A DNA stretch of 19,322 bases from Candidatus Zixiibacteriota bacterium (GTDB lineage Bacteria; Zixibacteria; MSB-5A5; GN15; FEB-12), in the NCBI GenBank assembly GCA_030591625.1, contig JAUVAR010000013.1:1-19322 (forward strand), written 5' to 3'. The translations under genes were made by a program, and so were the position numbers. This document shows, piece after piece, positions 1 through 8,282 of the stretch; the stretch's first letter is position 1, and each line of letters opens with the position of its first letter. The notes under the pieces are model-generated. The model saw only the letters and a program-made list of their open reading frames with translations, had not been told where the DNA came from and made no database searches.

Positions 1-1077
1 AAATTTCCGTGCAGCATTATCCCAATTAAAATTCTCCGCCCACTCAAGGCCACCGGCCTGTAATTTTTCACGCAAGGAGTCATTTTCTAAAATGAGCAAT
101 AGTTTTTCGCTTAGTGCTTTTATATTTCCATATTCGTAAAGAAACCCTGTCTCTCCATCACGGACCGAATCTTTCAAGCCGGGAGAATTCGCAGCAACGA
201 CAGTTGTGCCAACTGAGTTAGCTTCGATGTTCGTCAATCCCCACCCTTCCTTCAAACTTGGAAGGACAGCAACATGCGAACGACGGAGCCGTTCGACTTT
301 TTCTTTGGATGATACAAACCCGGTAAACTCGACCGCATCTGCCAGTCCTAATTTTTCTGCCAGACTTTTTAATTCATCGGTATAATCACCCGCCCCAACA
401 ATAGCCAAACGTGTGTTTGGTATTTTAGCACGGACTATTACCAACGCCTCAATCAAATGCTGTATTGATTTGTATTTCTTAATTCGACCCAGATATAAAA
501 TCGTAGGTTGATCATACTTTGTGATACTACTGTCATAGGCGTACGTTTCACGATCAATGCCACAATGAATTATTGAAATATCTGAGGATGGTACTCCCCG
601 TGCCATCATATCGTCGGCTGTTGATTCAGAGATTACATTGTATTTGCAACCGCGATAAACCGGGACCAATGCTTTCTCGGCCATATAAATATATGATCCG
701 ATCACTGGGCCGATCTCATGAAAGACAGTCGTTGCAAACAGATGCGGAATTACTACAAGAGTTTTTAACTTTAGATACAGAGGTGTATAAAATGGAATTT
801 TATTTATATCCTCAACGAGGATATCATAATGATTCTCATTGGTTAATTTTCTCAGATGTCTGGGAGCAACGAAGTTAAAACTCATGCGAGACCCGCGTCG
901 GATAATTTTTACGCCTTCGATTGTTTCTTCTGGTTCACATCCGGGCCAACCGGAACAAAACAATGTAACTTCATGGCCATAACTGACAAGTCTTCGGAGC
1001 AACTCTTCAAGATGCACTTCTGCTCCGCCCGCAAACGGATTTTTCAGATCATTCCAATTAAGAGCAAGGATTTTCAT
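1..1077 (-). CDS. GT4-family glycosyltransferase (3' end outside window)
   Basis: This is a GT-B fold, retaining glycosyltransferase of the GT4 (glycos_transf_1) type. It would transfer a sugar from a nucleotide-sugar to an unknown acceptor at the cytoplasmic face of the membrane. The first 359 codons are visible and the frame is open to the window edge. The N-terminal acceptor domain begins MKILALNWND and has the GGAEVHLEELLRRL helix (about residues 17-30). The donor domain starts near residue 190 (PTILYLGRIKKYK). It carries the GT4 E-x7-E signature in KEGWGLTNIEA (E277 and E285), followed by NSPGLKDSVRDGETGFL. The ATG at 1077 overlaps by one base the TGA of the upstream DUF2723 gene (TGATG), so the two are probably translationally coupled and act in one glycosylation pathway. 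Sugar and acceptor cannot be told from the sequence. Family call is strong; specific role is unknown. Confidence 0.93.
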   Translation of the reverse strand, partial: MKILALNWNDLKNPFAGGAEVHLEELLRRLVSYGHEVTLFCSGWPGCEPEETIEGVKIIRRGSRMSFNFVAPRHLRKLTNENHYDILVEDINKIPFYTPLYLKLKTLVVIPHLFATTVFHEIGPVIGSYIYMAEKALVPVYRGCKYNVISESTADDMMARGVPSSDISIIHCGIDRETYAYDSSITKYDQPTILYLGRIKKYKSIQHLIEALVIVRAKIPNTRLAIVGAGDYTDELKSLAEKLGLADAVEFTGFVSSKEKVERLRRSHVAVLPSLKEGWGLTNIEANSVGTTVVAANSPGLKDSVRDGETGFLYEYGNIKALSEKLLLILENDSLREKLQAGGLEWAENFNWDNAARKF

Positions 1078-4043
1078 CAGTTGCCCGACTCTTCGGTTTG
1101 AACTCTATTCAATTCTACAATCAGATCATTAAGAGCTTTTCTCATTTTTTCGTCATCAGGATTACTAATCACCCATCTTCTGATTACATTCACCATAGCG
1201 TCAACATCTTTAGCTTTTACCAACAAACGCATCATTTCATCGAGTGCAGGTTTGTACCTTGGACTGGCTATCAGAATATTATTAAGCTCATTGAAGGCTT
1301 CTTCCACTCTATCAACCGAACGATAACCTCGTGCCAGCGCGAGTCTGATATCATTGGGGTTAGCATGAGGATATTTTTCGATAAGGGCAAAGATCGAATC
1401 AAACATCTGTCGTCCGGCATACATTCTTGCAAGAGCACGAATCGCTGCGCCAGACGTTGGATATAGAACAAGGGCTCGATTAATCAAGGTACTTGCTTCG
1501 TCGTACATTTCAGATTGATACAATCCATCGGCCGACATTATCAAACCATTCGCCACATTCGCAATTACACGACGGGTTGTTTCATTTCGATATATAGTTG
1601 TATCGGCCAAGCGGTCATATCTAAAGAGGGTGCTGTCATTGTAGTAGTCCCATGTTTCTTTAATCGCAACACGCATGTGAGTTCCTTCAGGATCATATCG
1701 GAATTTCATGCCGCTTAATACCAATTTGCTGTCTATCGAACTACCTTTGTATTTTCTGGCAGAAGCTGTTGTGGTAATCGAGAAGTTAATTGGCACGCCC
1801 GGATTGTTTTCGATTAGAGCATCAACCACTTGATCGGCTAAGCGGAATGTTTTTCCATCCTGAGTACGATATGCCCTCAGCGCATCAATATCGGCCTCAG
1901 TCCAACCTAAATTTAGCCCCATGCTTGTTTGGATTTGTTTGATGTACCATTTGGTGTTAGCTAACGAAAGATTAACATTTCTTACATCTTTCCTGAAACG
2001 GTATGCTTCCTGAAGGCACCAAACGGGAAAAGTATCGTTGTCACCACCGGTAAATAGCACCGCGTTGGGATCGGCTGACCTTAACATGTTTGAGGCATAA
2101 TCAAATGCGACGTAGTTGTTGGACCTGTCACAGTAATACCAATTGCCTAAAACTGTATATAGCGGTAGAAGTGTCAGCGCCAAAGATGCACCAAGTACAA
2201 TTTTCTTTGGCCCCATCGAAAACCCTTTAACCGAATCACGAATGAATTGAATAATCGCAGCTATCCCTATGCCTATACATAATCCAAAGAGCATAAAGCC
2301 GGGTGTGAAGAAATAATCACGGTCTCTTACTTCCAGATAGTCGCGTCCTGTTTGAGCATTAATTCTGGTACCATCGGCAAAATTCATATAAAGCACAAGG
2401 CCAACAGTTGTTACCAAAAACAAGAGCATGATGAAGAGACCATCCTCGGATCGTCTTCTTACAATCTCCCATATACCAAACAGACCAACCACAAACATAA
2501 TGAGAAATTTCGGACCAACCAGCCCGTACTGTTCCTGGAAGAATCCCCACAACCCCATGCGCCTGTGAGCACCGAATTGGTTTTCCCATTCAGAACGACG
2601 TTCGAACATTCGTTCAATCATTCCCTGCGAACCGTATTGTTTTCGTTCGATGAAATTGATTGTTGTTGTAAGATCCTTCGATGGGTTATTTTCATTTATA
2701 TAAGGTTGTTCGGCCGAACGGATTGGAATGAATGCATGGACTGAAAATCCCATTACTGCAACAAGCAGAATCATCAAGGCAGGACGCCAACGAGGCATCT
2801 TAAATCCAAGACCGGCAACTAAAACTGCAACGGCTGCAAAAATTACTCCCAGTACAAATGGTCGCACGCCGAGTATTACAAGCGATGAACCACCAATCGC
2901 AAACAGTATTGGCAGGTCAATATATTTCCAGATAAAGAGCGACAGACATACTGCCAGCCCAACCGTAAGGAATAAGAAGACACCGTATCCATGCATACCT
3001 GTGATAATCAATCCTGCAAGCAAAGCTGAAACTATTGGAAAGATCGCTCCGGTTAGAAGATGATTATGACTTGAGCCAGTTGATCTGTTTTTCAAATTAC
3101 TGAAAATCAAATAACATGAATATCCAACTGTTCCAGCAAGGGCAATGAGTCCAATTAAGTTTGTAACTGGTTCAAGGATTGGTCTCAATATTCCTGCTAT
3201 GGGTAAGCATGCTAATGCGAGACCGGTTCCAAGCCAGACTAATTGTTTTGGTATAACCTCAAACGAAAGGACATAAAACAGATAAAAGGCAAAGCCTATA
3301 ATAATCGGGACAACGTATGACACTTCCCCCGGACGTGATGAAAGCGCAAATATCAAAAATAGTTCAATAATAAAATAGGCCGAAAGAATAAACCAATATC
3401 CTTTGGGGGTTTCTTTCTTTAGAATCAAAACAATCGCCGCAATTGGCATAATAATAAAAGTGGCCATGTGCACGCCTATCCCTAAGAATGCGAGATAGAC
3501 AATCGTTATCATTATTTTGTCTGCTGTGGCAGTCCCACGTTTTTCATTGAATATCAGGACCAACCAGACGATAGCAAACATGATAAGCATCGACATACCG
3601 TAAACTTCTGCCTCGATAGCATTCGACCATGAAGTTCGCCCAAAGGCGAGACAAAATGCTCCTCCCGCAGCGCCGGCATACATCACTATGCGTCCAAAGA
3701 TATCTCCCTTTTTATCAAGCCATGGTCTCAAGAGTCTGATAGCACTCAAGTACCCAAAGATGGCAGCTATAGAGTTACATAAACCTGAGAGGAAATTTAT
3801 ACGAGCAGAAATATCTTCAAAAATTGGAATGAGCGTGAATAGCCGTCCGACTAAAACATAATAGGGTGTTCCCGGAGGATGTGGCACGCCAAGGATTGAT
3901 GATGCAGCTATAAACTCACCACAATCCCACAGAGAGACAGTTGCGGCCTGAGTCAGGGTATAAACGATAATAATTGAAAGCCAGACCGCTGCTGCGATCC
4001 AGGCGTTAGTATAGTCAAAATCTTCGTCTGAAAATATCTGCAT
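1077..4043 (-). CDS. DUF2723 (TMEM260-like) polytopic membrane protein with C-terminal TPR region
   Basis: The protein has 988 residues. Its N-terminal region carries the DUF2723 (PF11028) hallmark TVSLWDCGEFIAASSILGVP followed by HPPGTP (residues 35-60). DUF2723 is related to protein O-mannosyltransferases, and human TMEM260 of this family is an O-mannosyltransferase. The role here, glycosyl transfer from a polyprenyl-linked sugar on the outer face of the membrane, is inferred. Many hydrophobic helices lie between residues 15 and 440, with more near 512-526, 536-553, 580-600 and 614-633. A soluble part follows with FTGGDNDTFPVWCLQEAYRFRKDVRNVN (split here: FTGGDNDTFPVW then CLQEAYRF), typical of long family members. 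Residues about 830-975 are helical repeats of TPR type (DEASTLINRALVLYP; VEEAFNELNNILIASP). The ATG at 4043 has an AGGAAA ribosome site about 8 nt upstream. A GT4 gene follows with a one-base overlap. Family membership is secure; substrate is unknown. Confidence 0.9.
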   Translation of the reverse strand: MQIFSDEDFDYTNAWIAAAVWLSIIIVYTLTQAATVSLWDCGEFIAASSILGVPHPPGTPYYVLVGRLFTLIPIFEDISARINFLSGLCNSIAAIFGYLSAIRLLRPWLDKKGDIFGRIVMYAGAAGGAFCLAFGRTSWSNAIEAEVYGMSMLIMFAIVWLVLIFNEKRGTATADKIMITIVYLAFLGIGVHMATFIIMPIAAIVLILKKETPKGYWFILSAYFIIELFLIFALSSRPGEVSYVVPIIIGFAFYLFYVLSFEVIPKQLVWLGTGLALACLPIAGILRPILEPVTNLIGLIALAGTVGYSCYLIFSNLKNRSTGSSHNHLLTGAIFPIVSALLAGLIITGMHGYGVFLFLTVGLAVCLSLFIWKYIDLPILFAIGGSSLVILGVRPFVLGVIFAAVAVLVAGLGFKMPRWRPALMILLVAVMGFSVHAFIPIRSAEQPYINENNPSKDLTTTINFIERKQYGSQGMIERMFERRSEWENQFGAHRRMGLWGFFQEQYGLVGPKFLIMFVVGLFGIWEIVRRRSEDGLFIMLLFLVTTVGLVLYMNFADGTRINAQTGRDYLEVRDRDYFFTPGFMLFGLCIGIGIAAIIQFIRDSVKGFSMGPKKIVLGASLALTLLPLYTVLGNWYYCDRSNNYVAFDYASNMLRSADPNAVLFTGGDNDTFPVWCLQEAYRFRKDVRNVNLSLANTKWYIKQIQTSMGLNLGWTEADIDALRAYRTQDGKTFRLADQVVDALIENNPGVPINFSITTTASARKYKGSSIDSKLVLSGMKFRYDPEGTHMRVAIKETWDYYNDSTLFRYDRLADTTIYRNETTRRVIANVANGLIMSADGLYQSEMYDEASTLINRALVLYPTSGAAIRALARMYAGRQMFDSIFALIEKYPHANPNDIRLALARGYRSVDRVEEAFNELNNILIASPRYKPALDEMMRLLVKAKDVDAMVNVIRRWVISNPDDEKMRKALNDLIVELNRVQTEESGN

Positions 4044-4114
4044 GCAATTTCCTGGTGTCGGAAAGGCTTCCCGTCTCCGGCTTATCCGGTAACAGCCCGA
4101 CTCCTAAGTCGATC

Positions 4115-4142
4115 AATATAACAGTTTTACGAGCCAAGTCCA
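4115..4142 (-). promoter_or_regulatory. Putative sigma70-type promoter for the DUF2723-GT4 pair
   Basis: On the minus strand a -35-like TGGACT (4142-4137) is separated by 16 bp from a -10-like TATATT (4120-4115). It lies in the 135-bp gap between nusB and the DUF2723 gene. The predicted start near 4108 would leave a leader of about 65 nt that contains short hairpins. This is a pattern match only. Confidence 0.45.
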
Positions 4143-4178
4143 GCCCTTTGACACCCCCTAAGTGGATCGAATTTTCAT

Positions 4179-4607
4179 TCAGTCCGTTTTTTCTTTTGGC
4201 ATTCCTTTGACGTACGCATCTAAGATTCCATTGATAAACTTGGTCGATTCCTCGGTTGAGAAAGCTCGGGCGAGCTCAATAGCTTCGTTTATAACGACGC
4301 TAACCGGCAAATCAACACTCACTTTTAGCTCTACCAGTGCGATTTGCATGATTGACCGATCAATATGAGCCATGCGCTCAATGCTCCAATTTTTGGAAAG
4401 AGATGATATAACACCATCTGCCCACTCACGATTCTCACGGACCTGTCCAAAAAGTGATCTTGCAAAATCGAGAGCCTTGGTAGAAAGTGATTCATCAACT
4501 ATCACCTTCTCTTGAACTTCAACCGGATCAATTTCACCGATAGATTCGGCATAAAGTGCCTGTAAAACTAATTCACGGGCACGTCGTCTTGGTGATGATT
4601 CGCTCAT
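4179..4607 (-). CDS. nusB: Transcription antitermination factor NusB
   Basis: NusB binds boxA RNA together with NusE (ribosomal protein S10) and supports antitermination of rRNA operons. The 142-residue product matches the family in length and is all-helical. It begins RRRARELVLQALYA and ends with the typical DLPVSVVINEAIELARAF, then STEESTKFINGILDAYVKG. I chose the ATG at 4607: it overlaps the ribH stop as ATGA, and AGGTG lies 9 nt upstream. A GTG at 4619 would add four residues but has no clear ribosome site. It is the last gene of the riboflavin operon. A ribH-nusB pairing is common in many bacteria and probably ties NusB supply to the FMN-controlled transcript. No terminator was found after it. 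Confidence 0.95.
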   Translation of the reverse strand: MSESSPRRRARELVLQALYAESIGEIDPVEVQEKVIVDESLSTKALDFARSLFGQVRENREWADGVISSLSKNWSIERMAHIDRSIMQIALVELKVSVDLPVSVVINEAIELARAFSTEESTKFINGILDAYVKGMPKEKTD

Positions 4608-5077
4608 TTGTCTATACACCTATAAAGATTAACCATTTCAATTGCAGATTCGGCTGCATCCCAGCCTTTATTCCCTGCCTTCGTTCCGGCTCGTTCAATC
4701 GCTTGATCCAACGTATCGGCAGTAATCAAACCATAGATAACCGGAAGGCCTGAGTCAATAGCCATCTTGGCGATTCCTTTGGATGCTTCATTGGCGATAT
4801 AATCAAAATGAGGTGTATCGCCTCGAATTACTGCACCGAGACAAACGATTGCATCGTAGCCGCCAGCCTTAACCAGACGACTAACCGCATACGGAATTTC
4901 AAATGCACCAGGTACATACGCTACCGCAATATCTGACTCTTTGGCACCATGACGAGTCAGACAATCAAGTGCACCTTCGCATAGTTTGTTGGTCAGCAAC
5001 GAATTAAATCGGCTGACGATGATACCAACTTTTAGTCCTTTGGCATCAAGTTGTCCTTCGAATTTCTTAAATGACAT
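4604..5077 (-). CDS. ribH: 6,7-dimethyl-8-ribityllumazine synthase
   Basis: RibH condenses 5-amino-6-ribitylaminouracil with 3,4-dihydroxy-2-butanone 4-phosphate to make lumazine, the penultimate step of riboflavin synthesis. The protein is 157 residues, the usual size for this icosahedral or pentameric enzyme. Visible motifs are SRFN (22-25), VPGAFEIPYA (55-64), GAVIRGDTPHFDYI (81-94, with catalytic His90) and GTKAGNKGWDAAESA near the C terminus. I chose the ATG at 5077 because AAGGAAG sits a few bases upstream. A longer reading from 5185 would only add 36 non-homologous residues overlapping the ribBA end. It starts 10 bp after ribBA and overlaps nusB by four bases. Neighbours supply one of its substrates (RibBA) and consume its product (RibE). 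Confidence 0.97.
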   Translation of the reverse strand: MSFKKFEGQLDAKGLKVGIIVSRFNSLLTNKLCEGALDCLTRHGAKESDIAVAYVPGAFEIPYAVSRLVKAGGYDAIVCLGAVIRGDTPHFDYIANEASKGIAKMAIDSGLPVIYGLITADTLDQAIERAGTKAGNKGWDAAESAIEMVNLYRCIDK

Positions 5078-5087
5078 ATTTGCTTCC

Positions 5088-6317
5088 TTATGATTTCTTA
5101 AACGCAAGCAGGTGTCCCAGCTTGTCCCGTTTCGTTTCAAGATATCTATGATTATGTTCGTTCGGCTCAATTTCCAAAGCTTCACGTTCTATTATTTCAA
5201 GTCCATACCCTTTCAGGCCGATCACTTTGCGTGGATTGTTAGTCAACAGGCGGATCGATTTCAAACCAAGATCAACGAGTATCTGCGCTCCAATGCCATA
5301 GTCACGAAGGTCGGCATCAAATCCGAGTTCTTCGTTCGCCTGAACTGTATCACGACCATGATCCTGTAACTCGTAAGCGAGGATTTTATTGACAAGGCCG
5401 ATGCCACGTCCTTCCTGTCGCATATAAAGAATCACACCGGCACCTTCTGCCTCGACTCGCTGCATCGCTTTCTCAAGTTGCGAACCACAATCACAACGAC
5501 CCGAACCAAAAACATCACCGGTTAAACATTGTGAGTGTACGCGAACCATGACTCTGTCTTTGTCACGTACATCACCTTTTACCAAAGCGAGATGATGATG
5601 ATCATCTACATCGGAACGATAAAGATGCAAACGGAAATCACCATGTTTTGTCGGGAATGCAACGTCTGTTATTTTATGAATCAATCGTTCGTTCTGACGG
5701 CGGTATTCTATAAGATCGCGTACTGTGATCATCTTTAGATTATGTTCTTTGGCAATTTGAGCAAGTTTTGGTACCCGAGCCATAGACCCGTCATCATCCA
5801 TTACTTCACAAAGCACACCGACAGGTTTTAGTCCAGCCAAACGTGAAAGATCAACCGCTGCTTCTGTATGCCCCGCTCTTGAGAGCACACCACCGCGCAT
5901 CGCCTGCAACGGGAAGACATGTCCGGGTCGGCCAAATTCATCCGGCTTACTATTTTCATCGGCCAGCTTCTGAATCGTCAAAGAACGATCAAACGCAGAA
6001 ATCCCGGTCGTTGTTCCTTCAAGGAGATCAACGGAAACTGTAAACTTGGTTCCAAGACGTGCCGTGTTGCGATTCACCATTGGAGAAAGTTCTAAACGTT
6101 CCAGATGATCCTCCGGTAACGAAACACAGACAAGACCTTTACCTTTGGAAACGAAGAAGTTGATCGCCTGAGGTGTAGCTTTTTCGGCAGCCATGATCAG
6201 ATCGCCTTCATTTTCACGATCTTCGTCATCTATTACAATAACAAACTTGCCTTGCTTTATATCTTCGAGCGCTTCGGGGATACTGTTAAATTTAATTTCG
6301 TCAGACATTATTACCAT
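5088..6317 (-). CDS. ribBA: Bifunctional DHBP synthase / GTP cyclohydrolase II
   Basis: This fusion enzyme catalyses both entry steps of riboflavin synthesis. The RibB half (about residues 10-205) makes 3,4-dihydroxy-2-butanone 4-phosphate from ribulose 5-phosphate, and the RibA half (about 210-405) opens GTP. RibB motifs are VIDDEDRENEGDL (28-40) and FGRPGHVFPL with RAGHTEAAVDL (128-157). The RibA zinc site is Cys264, Cys275 and Cys277 in HSQCLTGDVFGSGRCDCGSQ. The catalytic region is MRQEGRGIGL (299-308), with DLRDYGIGAQIL and LLTNNPRK further on. Both halves look intact. The start is ambiguous: ATG at 6317 overlaps the ribE stop, while ATG at 6308 (three codons in) has a GGATGG ribosome-site-like stretch before it. 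It lies between ribE and ribH in the operon. Confidence 0.97.
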   Translation of the reverse strand: MVIMSDEIKFNSIPEALEDIKQGKFVIVIDDEDRENEGDLIMAAEKATPQAINFFVSKGKGLVCVSLPEDHLERLELSPMVNRNTARLGTKFTVSVDLLEGTTTGISAFDRSLTIQKLADENSKPDEFGRPGHVFPLQAMRGGVLSRAGHTEAAVDLSRLAGLKPVGVLCEVMDDDGSMARVPKLAQIAKEHNLKMITVRDLIEYRRQNERLIHKITDVAFPTKHGDFRLHLYRSDVDDHHHLALVKGDVRDKDRVMVRVHSQCLTGDVFGSGRCDCGSQLEKAMQRVEAEGAGVILYMRQEGRGIGLVNKILAYELQDHGRDTVQANEELGFDADLRDYGIGAQILVDLGLKSIRLLTNNPRKVIGLKGYGLEIIEREALEIEPNEHNHRYLETKRDKLGHLLAFKKS

Positions 6318-6946
6318 CCATTTTCGCGAAGTCTATCGACTGTTGATTTGTGCGAGTTATCTTCGCTATTACTTTTCAAAATATATTTACCAATTAGATC
6401 AAATTCCAAATTCACTCCACTCCCCGCTTTGAGTTTATGCAGGTTGGTCGTTTTAATTGTGTGTGGAATTATATTCACTGAACATAATCCTCTGCTGCAA
6501 TTATTGATTGTGAGCGACACACCATCAATGGCGATAGAACCTTTTTCAATAATAAGCCGATCAAAACTATCGGGGAAACTTATTGAAAGCTGATGCGATA
6601 ATCCTATCGGACCAAAACTCGCCACTCTTCCAACTGTATCGATATGACCTGAGACGAGATGTCCACCAAGACGGTCACCAAGCTTCATGGCACGTTCAAG
6701 ATTTACGTTATGACCTGGTGAGATTGAATTAAAAGTAGTTCGTGCAATAGTTTCGGGTGACGCTTCCGCATCGAATGATTTGCTACCGATATTCGTAACT
6801 GTCAAACATGCACCGTTAACAGCTATCGATTCTCCGATGACAATTTCTGACACAGGGATTTCGCTGTCAATCGTGATGACACGATAATCGTTGCGGCTGC
6901 GCAATTTGCTTACTCGGCCAACTGATTCGATCAATCCGGTAAACAT
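6311..6946 (-). CDS. ribE: Riboflavin synthase, alpha subunit
   Basis: This enzyme dismutates two lumazine molecules into riboflavin and 5-amino-6-ribitylaminouracil, the final step of the pathway. It is 211 residues, close to the family length, and has the expected two internally repeated lumazine-binding barrels. The N terminus is the signature MFTGLIESVGRV. The first barrel contains SIAVNGACLTV (about 40-50) and the second contains SIAIDGVSLTIN (137-148). Between them is GDRLGGHLVSGHIDTVG (90-106), and the C-terminal helix region includes NLEFDLIGKYI. The ATG at 6946 follows the ribD stop by a single base with AGAGGAAG upstream. The 3' end overlaps the start region of ribBA. Bacillus calls this gene ribE, and others call it ribC. 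Confidence 0.97.
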   Translation of the reverse strand: MFTGLIESVGRVSKLRSRNDYRVITIDSEIPVSEIVIGESIAVNGACLTVTNIGSKSFDAEASPETIARTTFNSISPGHNVNLERAMKLGDRLGGHLVSGHIDTVGRVASFGPIGLSHQLSISFPDSFDRLIIEKGSIAIDGVSLTINNCSRGLCSVNIIPHTIKTTNLHKLKAGSGVNLEFDLIGKYILKSNSEDNSHKSTVDRLRENGW

Positions 6947-6947
6947 A

Positions 6948-8051
6948 TTAGTTCTTCCTCTTGGGGTAGCCGGTAAAAATCATATCATCTCCGCACGGCT
7001 CCAATGTCACATCGTCAAAACTGATGCTATCATCAATCGACAATGAATTCAAATCACCTATAGAGCTAATCCCTTTGCCAAGAATCCTGGGTGCTGTCAT
7101 AATCACAACTTTATCAACAAGACCGGCTTTCAAGAACGAAGTTGCAATTTCTTGTCCACCCTCAACCAGAATAGAACGCAAACCAAAGGCAGACGCTTTC
7201 TCCAACAGGTCATTCAAATCAATTTTACGTTGACGATTCGTTTTCAATTCCCAGAACGTTAGATTCGATTTCTTGAATTTTCCTGCTAACTTATCGACTG
7301 TTCGAGAGGTCGTTGCAATTATAGTTCGACCATCATCGTTGTTTGCAATGATATTACTTTTCTTATTGATCTCAACCGAACGGGTAACAATTATCCTGAA
7401 CGGGTCATCACCTTTGACATGTCGTACCGTAAGAGAAGGATCATCCTGCCGAAGTGTCCCACCACCAACAATGACCGCATCATTTTCTGCTCTTAACCGG
7501 TGAACGATCTTGCGCGACTCTTTTGAGCTAATCCATTGCGAACTGCCATTCTTCGTTGCAATTTGTCCGTCGAGTGTTTGTGCGAGCTTTAGCGTTACAA
7601 ACGGACGACCATTGGCATGAAATCCAAAATAGCTTTCGTTTAGTTTGATTGCTTCGGTCCGAAGTAAACCTGATTCGACTTTAATTCCTGCCCGCCGGAG
7701 GATCTTCGCACCCCGACCACCTACTTTTGGGTTGGGGTCTTTGACCGCGAAAACAACTCGTTTGATACCAGCTTTGATAATTGCTTCGGTGCACGGTCCT
7801 GTTTGACCAGTATGACAGCAAGGTTCAAGATTTAGAAAAAGAGTCGCACCTTTTACTTCTTTGCGCGCTTTTCTAATCGCATTGACCTCGGCATGATTTC
7901 CGCCGTAATGCTTATGATACCCTTCGGCAATTACTTTGCCTCTTTTGACGAGCAGAGCACCAACCAAAGGATTAGGCGAAGTCTTGCCTTTTGCCCGTGC
8001 GGCCAGTTCAAGAACCTTCTGCATATATTGCTTTTCTACTAAAACAGTCAC
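6948..8051 (-). CDS. ribD: Bifunctional riboflavin deaminase-reductase
   Basis: RibD deaminates the pyrimidine product of GTP cyclohydrolase II and then reduces its ribosyl side chain with NADPH. From the chosen GTG at 8051 it is 367 residues, the usual length. The deaminase domain has zinc ligands His53 (HAEVNAI) and Cys78 and Cys87 (EPCCHTGQTGPC), with Glu55 as proton shuttle. The reductase domain begins near GRPFVTLKLAQTLDGQIA and includes GSSQWISS, VGGGTLRQDDPSLTVR and LVEGGQEIATSFL. The frame stays open to an ATG at 8105, but that would put the start upstream of the leader terminator and add sequence unlike the family. The GTG lies immediately after the terminator T-tract and gives MTVLVEKQYMQKVLELA, which aligns with family N termini. 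It has no good ribosome site, and ATG at 8024 is the alternative. First gene of the operon. Confidence 0.93.
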   Translation of the reverse strand: MTVLVEKQYMQKVLELAARAKGKTSPNPLVGALLVKRGKVIAEGYHKHYGGNHAEVNAIRKARKEVKGATLFLNLEPCCHTGQTGPCTEAIIKAGIKRVVFAVKDPNPKVGGRGAKILRRAGIKVESGLLRTEAIKLNESYFGFHANGRPFVTLKLAQTLDGQIATKNGSSQWISSKESRKIVHRLRAENDAVIVGGGTLRQDDPSLTVRHVKGDDPFRIIVTRSVEINKKSNIIANNDDGRTIIATTSRTVDKLAGKFKKSNLTFWELKTNRQRKIDLNDLLEKASAFGLRSILVEGGQEIATSFLKAGLVDKVVIMTAPRILGKGISSIGDLNSLSIDDSISFDDVTLEPCGDDMIFTGYPKRKN

Positions 8052-8081
8052 AAAAAAATACCACGATTTACATCGGGGTAT
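8052..8081 (-). terminator. Leader terminator of the FMN riboswitch
   Basis: On the minus strand the arms TACCCCGAT (8080-8072) and ATCGTGGTA (8067-8059) form a 9-position stem with one C-T mismatch and a GTAA loop. Seven T follow (8058-8052). It lies about 70 nt after the aptamer and directly before ribD. This is the expected expression platform for FMN-dependent premature termination. Confidence 0.8.
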
Positions 8082-8151
8082 GACAGCAGAATACAGCTTC
8101 GCCACAAAAGATAAGCCTATAGAGGCTATACCTTTAGATAGCTCAACATTT

Positions 8152-8272
8152 TTCTTCTTCTACCATCCGGACTATACCGTCGGCACCTGAATTTCACAGG
8201 TTCTGCCAGAAATTTTCCAGCTCGCGGGCTATAACCGCCGGTTGAGGATTTTCGCCTCACCCCGAAGATATG
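8152..8272 (-). promoter_or_regulatory. FMN riboswitch (RFN element)
   Basis: The minus strand carries the conserved RFN blocks in order. CTTCGGGGTGAGGCGAAAA starts at about 8267, then ATCCTCAACCGGCGGT, AGCCCGCGAGC, CTGTGAAATTCAGGTGCCGA, and finally CGGTATAGTCCGGATGG with a GAAGAAGA tail. The closing stem P1 pairs TCTTC (8268-8264) with GAAGA (8160-8156). Hairpins TGAGG/CCTCA and CCTG/CAGG match internal helices. Established role: FMN binding shuts off downstream riboflavin genes. It lies upstream of ribD, between a promoter and a terminator. The 347-bp stretch from 8052 to 8398 is fully accounted for by this element, two terminators and one promoter. Confidence 0.97.
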
Positions 8273-8282
8273 TTCAGCTCGG

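Noticed and set aside
573..1101. Plus-strand open frames over the glycosyltransferase gene
   Set aside because: They lie antisense to a convincing GT4 gene, lack protein-like composition and have no ribosome sites; other plus-strand frames across the window fail in the same way.
5078..5185. A longer ribH starting at 5185
   Set aside because: The added 36 residues overlap the end of ribBA in another frame and do not resemble lumazine synthase; a good ribosome site precedes 5077.
8052..8105. Extending ribD to the ATG at 8105
   Set aside because: The extension contains the leader terminator hairpin and T-tract and adds residues unlike any RibD N terminus.
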